The notes beneath the pieces were generated by a model that was given only the letters and a program-made list of their open reading frames with translations, was not told the origin of the DNA and searched no databases. DNA of 59,851 nucleotides from Planctomycetota bacterium (lineage in GTDB: Bacteria; Planctomycetota; GCA-002687715): NCBI GenBank assembly GCA_002687715.1, contig NZBC01000225.1:1-59851 (forward strand). Direction: 5' to 3'. The translations under genes and the position numbers were made by a program. Every line of letters starts with the position of its first letter. The first letter of the stretch is position 1. This document shows, one piece after another, positions 9,542-16,688 of this stretch.

Positions 9542-9868
9542 CGGACGCTGGGTTCGGGGTCAAACCCCGCTCACGCCCGCACTTGGCACGCCTCTGACCC
9601 GGCGCTAAGTTCGCTGAGCCAAAGGTACATCCCCATCCAGTGGGCGGCCGTAACTCACTTCTTTTGAAGTTCTTATGCGCACATGCGCGCGGTCGCCGGC
9701 GGAGCCAAGGGTGCCCTTCGTCTGGTCTGAGCCGCTCTTTTTGGCCGGGACTGGAGATCGGGTGGACAGCTCCGCAAGGCCGGCCCTGTACCGGGTCGTG
9801 GAAGACGGACACGGGGTTCGTCGGATCCGATCGCAGGGGGCCCTTGGGTAGAAGGAAACGACGTTCCG
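9542..9868 (+). promoter_or_regulatory. 327-base gap: rpsO promoter candidate and long leader
   Basis: No gene is visible here. Just after ruvX a CGGGG/CCCCG stem with a short loop (9556-9570) may act as a weak terminator. TTGGCA at 9583-9588 and TAAGTT at 9606-9611, 17 bases apart, form a sigma70-like promoter candidate; the -35 is good, the -10 only fair. Transcription from there would leave a leader of about 250 bases before rpsO. Such leaders commonly carry an S15 autoregulatory site, but I cannot fold it reliably by eye. The rpsO ribosome binding site AGAAGGAAA lies at about 9850-9858. Confidence 0.4.
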
Positions 9869-10138
9869 ATGAGACTTCCGAAGGAGCAGAAGACCTCGAT
9901 TATCGAGGAGTACAAGACCAAGGACGGCGACACCGGGTCGCCCGAGGTCCAGGTGGCTCTTCTCACGACGAAGATTCGTGAGCTGACGGAGCACCTGAAG
10001 ATTCACAAGAAGGATCACGCCTCTCGTCGCGGCCTCTTGATGATGGTCGGCAAGCGCACGACGACTCTGCGCTATCTCAGGAAGACCAATCCTGAGCGCT
10101 ACGCGACGCTGATCGCGCGACTGGGCCTGCGTCGCTGA
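9869..10138 (+). CDS. rpsO: 30S ribosomal protein S15
   Basis: An 89-residue product identical in length to bacterial S15, which binds the central domain of 16S rRNA. The family signature is clear: [36 protein letters not shown], then [12 protein letters not shown] and a C-terminal [12 protein letters not shown]. An AGAAGGAAA ribosome binding site precedes the ATG by about 11 bases. It is followed 38 bases later by pnp, the widespread rpsO-pnp arrangement in which S15 and PNPase expression are linked. Confidence 0.98.
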   Translation: MRLPKEQKTSIIEEYKTKDGDTGSPEVQVALLTTKIRELTEHLKIHKKDHASRRGLLMMVGKRTTTLRYLRKTNPERYATLIARLGLRR

Positions 10139-10176
10139 CAATCCGACGCACGCCCCCCATTGACATTGAAAAGTAC

Positions 10177-13029
10177 ATGCAATACGCAAAGGTAGAACGC
10201 ACCATCGCAGGGCGCAGCCTGTCATTCGAGACAGGGCGCATTGCGAAGCAGGCCGCCGGTTCCGTGCTGGCCCGCTATGGCGACTCGATGGTCCTCACCG
10301 CGGTGTGCTCCGCGGACCCACGACCGGGACTCGACTTCTTCCCGTTGACCGTCGACTATCGCGAGAAGACCTACGCTGCCGGGAAGTTCCCCGGCGGCTT
10401 CATCAAGCGAGAGGGGCGCCCGAAGGACAAAGAGATCCTCACCATGCGCCTCATCGACCGTCCCGTGCGCCCGTTGTGGCCGGACGGATACAAGGACGAA
10501 GTCCAGATCATGAACACCGTGGTCTCGGTCGACAAAGAAAACGACCCCGACCTGGTGGCGATGAACTCGTCCTTCGCGGCGCTGCGTGCGTCGACCCTGC
10601 CCTTCCGGGGCCCCATCGCAGCCGTTCGCATCGGTCGCATCGACGGCGAGTTCATCGGGTTCCCCACGATCCAGCAGCTGGACGAAGGGGACCTCGAGCT
10701 GGTGATGGTCGCGTCGAAGGACGCGCTCGTCATGGTCGAAGGCAAGTCCGTCGAGATCAACGAGCCTGATTTCCTCGAGGCGCTCGATTTCGGCAACGAG
10801 ATCATCCAGCAGATCCTGGAGATGATGGAGGAGCTCCGCGAGAAGGTGGAGGTCGCCGAGTGCACCTGGAAAGCGCCCGAGGTGGAAGTGCACCCGATTC
10901 ACGCCGCCATCCAGGACGGATGGGCGGCGAAGATGAGCGAGGCGCTCCTCGTGCAAGGCAAGCACGAGCGGTACACCGCGATGGACTCCCTGAAGGAGGC
11001 CATGCGCGCGGAGTACATTCCGGCAGACGCCGACGACGTCGAGGCCGCCGCATTGAAGAAGGTGGTCAGCGCCGCTCACCGGGCCCTGTCGAGCCAGCAG
11101 ATCCGCCAGCTCATCGTCAAGCAGAAGAAGCGCATCGACCTGCGCAAGCCGGACGACATCCGGCAGATCACCATCGAGCCGGGCATCCTGCCCCGCACCC
11201 ATGGCTCCGCGCTGTTCACGCGCGGGGAGACCCAGTCCCTCGTCGTGACCACGCTCGGCACTCCGCGTGACCAGCAGATCGTCGATGGCCTGATGGAGGA
11301 GTACTCGAAGCGCTTCGACCTCCAGTACAACTTCCCGCCCTACTGCGTCGGCGAGTGCCGTCCCATCCGCGGCGTCTCCCGCCGTGAGATCGGCCACGGC
11401 TATCTGGCCGAGCGCGCCGTCGCCCCGGTGATTCCGAGCGACGACGAATTCCCGTACACCATCCGGATCGTCTCCGACATCACGGAGAGCAACGGCTCCT
11501 CGTCGATGGCGTCCGTCTGTGGCGCGACGATCTCGATGATGGATGCGGGCGTCCCCATCCGGCAGCCCGTCGCGGGCATCGCCATGGGTCTGGTCGAAGA
11601 GGACGGCGATGTCGTCGTCCTGTCCGACATCCTCGGCACCGAGGACCACGTCGGCGACATGGACTTCAAGGTCGCGGGGACGGGTCGCGGGATCACCGCA
11701 GTCCAGATGGACATCAAGATGCAGGGCCTCTCCCGGGAGATCCTGGCGGAAGCGCTCGAGCAGGCTCGCAAGGGCCGGCTCCACATCCTGCGCGAGATGA
11801 TCAAGGCGATCGGGAAGCCGCGCGAGGACATCTCCGAGTTCGCACCGCGCCTCCTGCAGGTGCGCATCCCCGTCGAGAAGATCGGACTGGTCATCGGTCC
11901 CGGCGGCAAGATGATCAAGAAGATCCAGGAGGAGACCGGCGCCAAGGTCGAGATCGACGATGACGGCATCGCGGTCGTGTCCAGCGAGAGCTCCGAGGCG
12001 GCCCTTGCCGCCAAGGGCATGATCGAGCAGCTCACCGCCGAGGTGGAGGTGGGCCGCATCTACGACGGGCGCGTGGTCAGCATCAAGGACTTCGGCTGTT
12101 TCGTGGAGGTCCTGCCGGGCCAGGAAGGCCTGTGCCACGTGTCCGAGCTCGACTCCGAGCACGTACGCGAGGTGTCGGACGTCGTGTCGCTCGGCGACAT
12201 GATTCCCGTCAAGGTGATCCTGCGCGACGAGCAGGGTCGCCTGAAGCTCTCCCGCCGCGTTGCCATGGAAGAGCTCAGCGGCGGTGGTCCGCGAGGGTCG
12301 GTGAGCGGAGATGCCGACGACGGCGCTGGCGAAAGCCAGGACGAGCGTCCGAGCCGCCCGCCCCGTGGCCGCGATCGCGACGACCGCCCGCCCCGTAGCC
12401 GCGATCGCGACGACCGCCCGCCCCGTAGCCGCGATCGCGACGACCGCCCACCCCGTGGCCGGGACCGTGACGATCGTCCGCCGCGCGATCGTGACCGCGA
12501 CGACCGCCCGCCCCGTGGTCGTGACCGCGACGACCGCCCGCCCCGTGATCGTGATCGCGACGATCGTCCGCCGCGTGATCGTGACCGCGACGACCGCCCG
12601 CCGCGCGATCGTGACCGCGACGACCGCCCGCGCCGCGGTCGTGACCGTGACGACCGCCCGTCCCGTGGCCGCGATCGTGACGACCGCCCGTCCCGTGGCC
12701 GCGATCGCGACGACCGCCCGTCCCGTGGCCGTGATCGTGACGATCGCCCGTCCCGTGGCCGTGATCGTGACGATCGCCCGTCCCGTGGCCGTGACCGTGA
12801 CGACCGCCCGTCCCGTGGTCGTGATCGCGACGATCGTCCGTCCCCTGGTGGCGATGATGATCGCGAATACGAACGGCCGCAGCGCAGTGATCGGGACGAA
12901 GGTAGAGACCGCGACGATCGTGGCCGGGGTCGCGATCGTGACGGTGACCGGGATGGTCGCGGTCGCTCGTCGTCGTCGCGTTCCGACGATCGCCGGCGTC
13001 CACGCGGTCGTAGCAACAGCGCACGCTAG
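10177..13029 (+). CDS. pnp: polynucleotide phosphorylase with arginine/aspartate-rich repeat tail
   Basis: Processive 3'-5' phosphorolytic RNase of RNA turnover. The 950-residue product has two RNase PH domains (first about 1-215, second about 315-555, with GSSSMASVCG and the catalytic-aspartate segment GDMDFKVAG...MDIK), a KH domain with VIGPGGKMIKKI (about 565-620) and an S1 domain (about 624-698). Ordinary PNPases end near residue 710. Here about 230 extra residues follow, of which 161 bases x 3 (12361-12840) are sixteen tandem decapeptides of the type PRGRDRDDRP, then more R/D/G/S-rich sequence. No strong ribosome binding site precedes ATG 10177, suggesting coupling to rpsO. Confidence 0.96.
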   Translation: MQYAKVERTIAGRSLSFETGRIAKQAAGSVLARYGDSMVLTAVCSADPRPGLDFFPLTVDYREKTYAAGKFPGGFIKREGRPKDKEILTMRLIDRPVRPLWPDGYKDEVQIMNTVVSVDKENDPDLVAMNSSFAALRASTLPFRGPIAAVRIGRIDGEFIGFPTIQQLDEGDLELVMVASKDALVMVEGKSVEINEPDFLEALDFGNEIIQQILEMMEELREKVEVAECTWKAPEVEVHPIHAAIQDGWAAKMSEALLVQGKHERYTAMDSLKEAMRAEYIPADADDVEAAALKKVVSAAHRALSSQQIRQLIVKQKKRIDLRKPDDIRQITIEPGILPRTHGSALFTRGETQSLVVTTLGTPRDQQIVDGLMEEYSKRFDLQYNFPPYCVGECRPIRGVSRREIGHGYLAERAVAPVIPSDDEFPYTIRIVSDITESNGSSSMASVCGATISMMDAGVPIRQPVAGIAMGLVEEDGDVVVLSDILGTEDHVGDMDFKVAGTGRGITAVQMDIKMQGLSREILAEALEQARKGRLHILREMIKAIGKPREDISEFAPRLLQVRIPVEKIGLVIGPGGKMIKKIQEETGAKVEIDDDGIAVVSSESSEAALAAKGMIEQLTAEVEVGRIYDGRVVSIKDFGCFVEVLPGQEGLCHVSELDSEHVREVSDVVSLGDMIPVKVILRDEQGRLKLSRRVAMEELSGGGPRGSVSGDADDGAGESQDERPSRPPRGRDRDDRPPRSRDRDDRPPRSRDRDDRPPRGRDRDDRPPRDRDRDDRPPRGRDRDDRPPRDRDRDDRPPRDRDRDDRPPRDRDRDDRPRRGRDRDDRPSRGRDRDDRPSRGRDRDDRPSRGRDRDDRPSRGRDRDDRPSRGRDRDDRPSRGRDRDDRPSPGGDDDREYERPQRSDRDEGRDRDDRGRGRDRDGDRDGRGRSSSSRSDDRRRPRGRSNSAR
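12361..12840 (+). repeat. 30-bp tandem repeat array inside pnp, 16 units
   Basis: Sixteen consecutive 30-base units, each coding one decapeptide of the form P/S-R-G/S/D-R-D-R-D-D-R-P. Units differ mainly at third codon positions and at codon 1 (Pro in the first nine, Arg in the tenth, Ser in the last six) and codon 3 (Gly, Ser or Asp). The silent divergence with conserved peptide points to selection on the protein, while block-wise sharing of variants suggests expansion by slippage or unequal recombination. Copy number is likely to vary between strains. Confidence 0.95.
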
Positions 13030-13042
13030 TTGGCGGCCTGAG

Positions 13043-13080
13043 GCACCTCGCCGGATGTACTCCATCCGCGAGGTGTCTTC
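13043..13080 (+). terminator. hairpin terminator candidate after pnp
   Basis: GCACCTCGCCGGATG (13043-13057) pairs with CATCCGCGAGGTG (13063-13075) with a single bulge and a 5-base loop, 14-36 bases after the pnp stop. The following TCTTCC is pyrimidine-rich but not a run of T, so this could be an intrinsic terminator or an exonuclease-blocking 3' end. Confidence 0.6.
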
Positions 13081-13346
13081 CGACATACCGACGTACGTCC
13101 CTGTGTGCCCGTCCAGCACGATCTTCGAAACCCACTGGTTTCCAAGGATTTGTGTCGCTCGGCCCCTGGGGCTCCCCTATACTCCGGGCGGATTGGGAAT
13201 CCTGCCGTCGGGGGGAAGCGCCACTCAGCTAGGTGCGCTCCAGACCTTGGATACATGAAGGTGCTCCCCAGGTAAGACCATGGCGTGACCCTTCCCAGGG
13301 GACGTCACGAGAGGCACGCGATCCAGTCCGCAGGGGGAGTGCCCAC
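13081..13346 (+). promoter_or_regulatory. cold-shock gene promoter region and leader
   Basis: Part of the 317-base gap between pnp and the cold-shock gene. No ORF with coding character is seen. A TATACT hexamer at 13178-13183 is the best -10 candidate; no convincing -35 is found at the right distance. If used, the transcript would have a leader of about 155 bases, similar to the long 5' leaders of cspA-type genes that control translation by temperature-dependent folding. This is inference by analogy. The AGGGGGAG ribosome binding site lies 7 bases before the start at 13347. Confidence 0.3.
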
Positions 13347-13580
13347 ATGCCCACCGGTCGCGTCAAGTGGTTCGACAACCGGAAAGGCTTCGGTTTCGTC
13401 GAGCAGGAAACTGGAGAGGACGTTTTTGTCCACTACACCGCCATCGAGGGCGAAGGGTTTCGCACGCTCAACGACGGAGAGATGGTGCAGTTCGAAGTCG
13501 TGCAAGGTCCCAAGGGCCTGCTCGCTCGCCGGGTGACGCGGATCGAAGCGATCGAGCGGGAAAGCGAAGCCGCCAGCTGA
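13347..13580 (+). CDS. csp: cold-shock domain protein
   Basis: A 77-residue single OB-fold protein that binds single-stranded RNA/DNA as an RNA chaperone. Both RNA-binding motifs are present: KGFGFVEQ (RNP1) and DVFVHYTAI (RNP2), after the standard [13 protein letters not shown] opening. The start is set at ATG 13347 because it opens the fold and has AGGGGGAG 7 bases upstream; the frame is open further upstream but that part is not conserved-looking. It has a C-terminal extension of about 8 residues (ERESEAAS) beyond CspA. It lies next to the RNA-decay genes rpsO-pnp. Confidence 0.95.
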   Translation: MPTGRVKWFDNRKGFGFVEQETGEDVFVHYTAIEGEGFRTLNDGEMVQFEVVQGPKGLLARRVTRIEAIERESEAAS

Positions 13581-13607
13581 TCGCCGCTCGGGAGCGTTGA
13601 TCTCGCC

Positions 13608-14207
13608 ATGATGGAAGAAGTCACCATCGAGCCAGGCACGGCTCGGGCTTTTCGCTTGCCCGAAGGCACCATGTTGGGGATCCGCGACCGCGACGGGCAC
13701 CAGGCGTGCGAGCTGCTCGCGGTCATCTCGGACGATCCGAGCGAACACCTCGATCCGTCCGTGACGATGGAGATCGTCGGGCGCCTGTTCCCGACGGAGA
13801 AGTCGAAGTTCTACACGAACCGCTACCAGCCGATCTTCACGCTCGTGGAGGACGCGGTGGGACAGCACGACCTCATGCAGCCTTCGACGTCCAAAGACTC
13901 GCGCGGACTCTTCCTGGGTGAAGACGGTTCGCGAGTCGGCACCCGTGAGTGGATCAAGGAGGCGTTTGCCACCGAGGGCCTCACCGACCTCCCCACCCTC
14001 CATCCGGTCCACCTCTTCCGCTACACCACCGTCGATGCGGAAGGCAACTTCGCCATGATGGCGACGCCGTCCGAGGCTGGAACCGGCGTGGTGCTCCACT
14101 GCGAGCGTCCTGTCACCGTGGTCATCGCAGTGTCGGACGACGAGATCTCCCCGGTCACGGGCTGCAATCCCACCCCCATCCTGGTCGAGATCTCCGGCGC
14201 GGTCTAG
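13608..14207 (+). CDS. DUF1989 (urea carboxylase-associated family) protein
   Basis: A 199-residue product resembling DUF1989 proteins, of which some pairs act as carboxyguanidine deiminases and others are linked to urea carboxylase. Seen: IRDRDGHQACELLAV near residue 25-39, QHDLMQPSTSKD near 86-97, a central LHPVHLF and the late VTVVIAVSDDEISPVTGCNPTP region matching the usual order of family motifs. The cysteines usually present in the HDxLxxACS and SACP motifs are replaced (QPSTS, SDDE), so metal binding may be lost. It is alone: no partner DUF1989 gene or urea/guanidine carboxylase is nearby. Two consecutive ATGs (13608, 13611) could start it. Confidence 0.65.
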   Translation: MMEEVTIEPGTARAFRLPEGTMLGIRDRDGHQACELLAVISDDPSEHLDPSVTMEIVGRLFPTEKSKFYTNRYQPIFTLVEDAVGQHDLMQPSTSKDSRGLFLGEDGSRVGTREWIKEAFATEGLTDLPTLHPVHLFRYTTVDAEGNFAMMATPSEAGTGVVLHCERPVTVVIAVSDDEISPVTGCNPTPILVEISGAV

Positions 14208-14236
14208 CCGTCGGCATGGTGGCCAGCCCTGCAGGC

Positions 14237-14360
14237 GGGAGTGCGGACCTCCAGAGCGTGTGAAGCAATCTGCTCTGGATGGGAGCGCGGACCTCCAGGT
14301 CCGCTCTGCGTCCGGATCCGGCTCCGCCGTCGGCGTGGACTTGGAGGTTCGCGCTCCCGG
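14237..14360. repeat. REP-like dispersed palindromic element, family B copy 1
   Basis: Two tandem half units, GGGAGTGCGGACCTCCAG (from 14237) and GGGAGCGCGGACCTCCAG (from 14281), separated by a GTGAAGCAATCTGCTCTGGA spacer. The second half forms a hairpin: 22 bases at 14281-14302 pair with 14337-14358 at 20 of 22 positions. It lies between the convergent DUF1989 gene and the minus-strand gene ending at 14398. Related copies are at 28461-28649, 40651-40725 and 45609-45681. Confidence 0.85.
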
Positions 14361-14397
14361 CAGACTCGGCTTCACCGCCGCCGCTGTGTCGAGTGTC

Positions 14398-15021
14398 TCA
14401 CTCCGGCGCCCAGAGCCACGCCGTTCCGTCCCGGAGATCGAGGGGGTAGAAACCCTCCTCGTAGATCGTGAGCAGGGGGACGAACGGGTTCGGGCCCACG
14501 AGGTCGGCGACGAGTTCCCAGCCGACCATCATGCCGGTTTCCCAGAGAACCCGGTCGACGAGCTTGCGGACCACGGACGTAGGGAGGCGATCGTCGGCCG
14601 GACCTTCGAGGCGGGTCCAGAGCTCGTCTTGGGACAGCGGGAGTGCCTCCGGGCGCATGAGGAGCGCTTCACCGGAGATCATGAGGAGGGCGTGTCCGGC
14701 GGCGCGGCCGCTCTCGATGACGGCGTTGCGAAGGGTCGCGAACCGCTCGCGCAATGCCGCGTCCCACTGAGTCCGCTCGAGGGCACCTTCGTGTTCGCGG
14801 AGGGCAGATCGGCCTTCCCACGGGGCGAGGACGTTCACGTCGTGGACGAGGTCAAACCCGACTCGCGACGCGTGTTCCTCGAGGGCGTGGCCAATCCGGG
14901 TGGCCGGCGGATCGGGGTGCGGGTGCCGCCGGAACCAGTTGACGGCAGCCAATCGCCGCACCAGCGCGGCGATCTCGCTCGACCGGGGCCATCCGTCGTC
15001 CGTAAGCAGCGGCGATTTCAC
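14398..15021 (-). CDS. hypothetical protein, 207 residues
   Basis: I do not recognise the family. The product is soluble-looking, without signal peptide or membrane segment, rich in Trp and Arg. It has an N-terminal 'HPHPDPP' stretch and a central helical region (about 60-125) followed by a Trp-rich C-terminal part ending TAWLWAPE. Coding character is supported by strong GC bias at third positions and by its placement: it is divergent from the glycosyltransferase-like gene at 15082 (60 bases between starts) and convergent with the DUF1989 gene across a repeat element. Function unknown. Confidence 0.6.
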   Translation of the reverse strand: MKSPLLTDDGWPRSSEIAALVRRLAAVNWFRRHPHPDPPATRIGHALEEHASRVGFDLVHDVNVLAPWEGRSALREHEGALERTQWDAALRERFATLRNAVIESGRAAGHALLMISGEALLMRPEALPLSQDELWTRLEGPADDRLPTSVVRKLVDRVLWETGMMVGWELVADLVGPNPFVPLLTIYEEGFYPLDLRDGTAWLWAPE

Positions 15022-15081
15022 CTCGGAAGCTTACTCGCGGTCCAGTTTACGGGAAGCAGCCGCCTAGCCGATCAGCTGCCC

Positions 15082-15807
15082 ATGAGCCCACCCAGCACTG
15101 CCGATTCAAGGTCCGTATCGGAGTTGCTCACCCCGTCGGTCGTCGTCGGTGGCGTCCCGTTGCACACTCCGGACACCATCGAACTCGAGAGCGTACTCCA
15201 CCGTACCTTTGACGGGGGGCGCTTGCGGCGGGTCAGCACCGTGCGGCTGCGCGACTTATGGCGCGCACGCAAAGACCCTCACTTCCGTTCTATTCTCTCG
15301 CGTCTCGACCTCGGGATCGCGGCCGGCCAATCGATGGCGTCCTGGACGCGGCTGACGGGACAGTCGCTCCCGAAGGAACGCTGGATCGGTGATCTCGCCG
15401 ACCTCGTGCTCCGGGTCGCCCGCGAAGTCGATCGCAGCGTGTTCTTCCTCGGTGGCGAGGGTTGTGCTCCCTACGACTGGGCGCGTCGCGCGCACTATCG
15501 GTTCCCGGGCGTTCGGCTCGCCGGGGCCTTCGCGCCCGGTCCGGACTTCCGCGACGCCGAGGGCGGACGCCGGCTCCTGGATCGGATCAACGATTCCGGC
15601 GCGGACGTGATCGTCGCCCTTCCCACGACGGCTCGTGGAGAGGAGTTCCCGTCTCGCTACGCCAGCCGCCTCGACGCTGAGCTCTACGTCAACCTCTGGT
15701 CCGGCCTCTCGGGCCACTGGCAGACCCCGTCGGCGTGGAAGCCCCGCGCCGCACGTGAGAGCCTCCAGATCGTCCCGGCGTCCCGCGTGGTGTTGATGCG
15801 GAACTGA
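15082..15807 (+). CDS. divergent WecG/TagA-family glycosyltransferase-like protein
   Basis: A 241-residue product resembling GT26 (WecG/TagA/CpsF) enzymes that add N-acetylmannosamine-type sugars to lipid-linked intermediates. The resemblance lies in the VFFLGGEG core near residue 118-125, then the helix with RAHYRFPGVRLAGAF (about 134-148) and the ADVIVALP strand (about 171-178). The usual PKQE and the basic C-terminal RAP..EW motifs are not evident; instead TARGEEFPSRY and a Trp-rich tail follow, so catalytic activity is doubtful. Start ATG 15082 lacks a clear ribosome binding site. It precedes lpxA by 44 bases, which supports an envelope role. Confidence 0.55.
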   Translation: MSPPSTADSRSVSELLTPSVVVGGVPLHTPDTIELESVLHRTFDGGRLRRVSTVRLRDLWRARKDPHFRSILSRLDLGIAAGQSMASWTRLTGQSLPKERWIGDLADLVLRVAREVDRSVFFLGGEGCAPYDWARRAHYRFPGVRLAGAFAPGPDFRDAEGGRRLLDRINDSGADVIVALPTTARGEEFPSRYASRLDAELYVNLWSGLSGHWQTPSAWKPRAARESLQIVPASRVVLMRN

Positions 15808-15851
15808 CGGGCCCGGACGTTTCTTGCCCGCCGCCGCGCCCCTCATAGAAT

Positions 15852-16670
15852 GTGTCGGTGGCCGGACAGGCATCGACAATCGTTCATCCAACCGCGGCCA
15901 TCGCGGGAGGGGTCGAGCTTCAGCACGACGTGAGAGTCGGGCCGTATGCCGTGATCGAGGCCGGGGCCCGGATCGGGCGTGGCACGACGATCGATGCTCA
16001 CGTCGTCGTGAAGGGCTCCGCGACCATCGGCGAGGACTGCCGGCTGCACGCAGGAGCGGTGATCGGTGACGATCCCCAGGACCTCGCTTTCGAACGGGAG
16101 ATCCCGTCCAGAGTGCGTCTCGCCGATGGCGTGATCGTCCGGGAGCACGCGACGATTCACCGCGCGACGACGGAGAACGGCGCGACCCGCATCGGGCGTG
16201 GCACGCTGATCATGGGCGCCGCTCACGTAGCTCACGACTGTCAGATCGGCGAGGAGGTCGTGATCTGCAATGCGGCGCTCATCGCCGGTCACGTGCAGAT
16301 CGAAGATCGCGCGTTCATCTCGGGCAACACCGTCATCCATCAGTTCTGCCGGGTCGGGAGGCTCGTAATGCTGTCCGGGCTATCGGGGATCGGTCGCGAT
16401 ATCGGTCCATTCCTGACCGTCGCGGGGCGATCGGACATCGTCGGGCTGAACTCCGTCGGCATGCGGCGGGCTGGGCTGGACGGCCCGGCGCGCCGACGGG
16501 TCAAGGATGCCTACCGCCAGCTGTTCTCGGCGCGGACGCTGGCTGACGGGCTCGCCGCGATCACCCCGATCTCCGATGCCGGGGAGGAGATCATCGCGAT
16601 CGTCGAGTTCTACGCCGGGTCTCGGCGCGGCTATTCCCGTCCGCCGGCGGGGCACGCGTTCGGCGGTTGA
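15852..16670 (+). CDS. lpxA: acyl-[ACP]--UDP-N-acetylglucosamine O-acyltransferase
   Basis: First step of lipid A synthesis, transferring a 3-hydroxyacyl chain to UDP-GlcNAc. The 272-residue product begins with left-handed beta-helix hexapeptide repeats (IVHPTAAIAGGV..., about 10-190), contains MGAAHVAHDCQIG with His128 aligned to the catalytic His of LpxA, then GNTVIHQFCRVG and the C-terminal helical domain (about 200-265) that distinguishes LpxA from other hexapeptide transferases. Start is a GTG at 15852 (a second GTG lies two codons later). No lpxC, lpxD or fabZ is adjacent, unlike the proteobacterial cluster. It indicates an outer membrane with lipid A. Confidence 0.93.
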   Translation: MSVAGQASTIVHPTAAIAGGVELQHDVRVGPYAVIEAGARIGRGTTIDAHVVVKGSATIGEDCRLHAGAVIGDDPQDLAFEREIPSRVRLADGVIVREHATIHRATTENGATRIGRGTLIMGAAHVAHDCQIGEEVVICNAALIAGHVQIEDRAFISGNTVIHQFCRVGRLVMLSGLSGIGRDIGPFLTVAGRSDIVGLNSVGMRRAGLDGPARRRVKDAYRQLFSARTLADGLAAITPISDAGEEIIAIVEFYAGSRRGYSRPPAGHAFGG

Positions 16671-16688
16671 GCGGAAGACCGGGAGACG

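Noticed and set aside
12361..12840. CRISPR array
   Set aside because: Regular 30-base period, but units are contiguous with no unique spacers, lie in frame inside pnp, and no cas gene is nearby.
10222..13119. Minus-strand open frame of 965 codons opposite pnp
   Set aside because: It lies wholly antisense to a gene with unmistakable PNPase domains; the product is low-complexity (Val/Ala/Thr-rich over the repeat) and has no domain. High GC codon bias explains the lack of stops.
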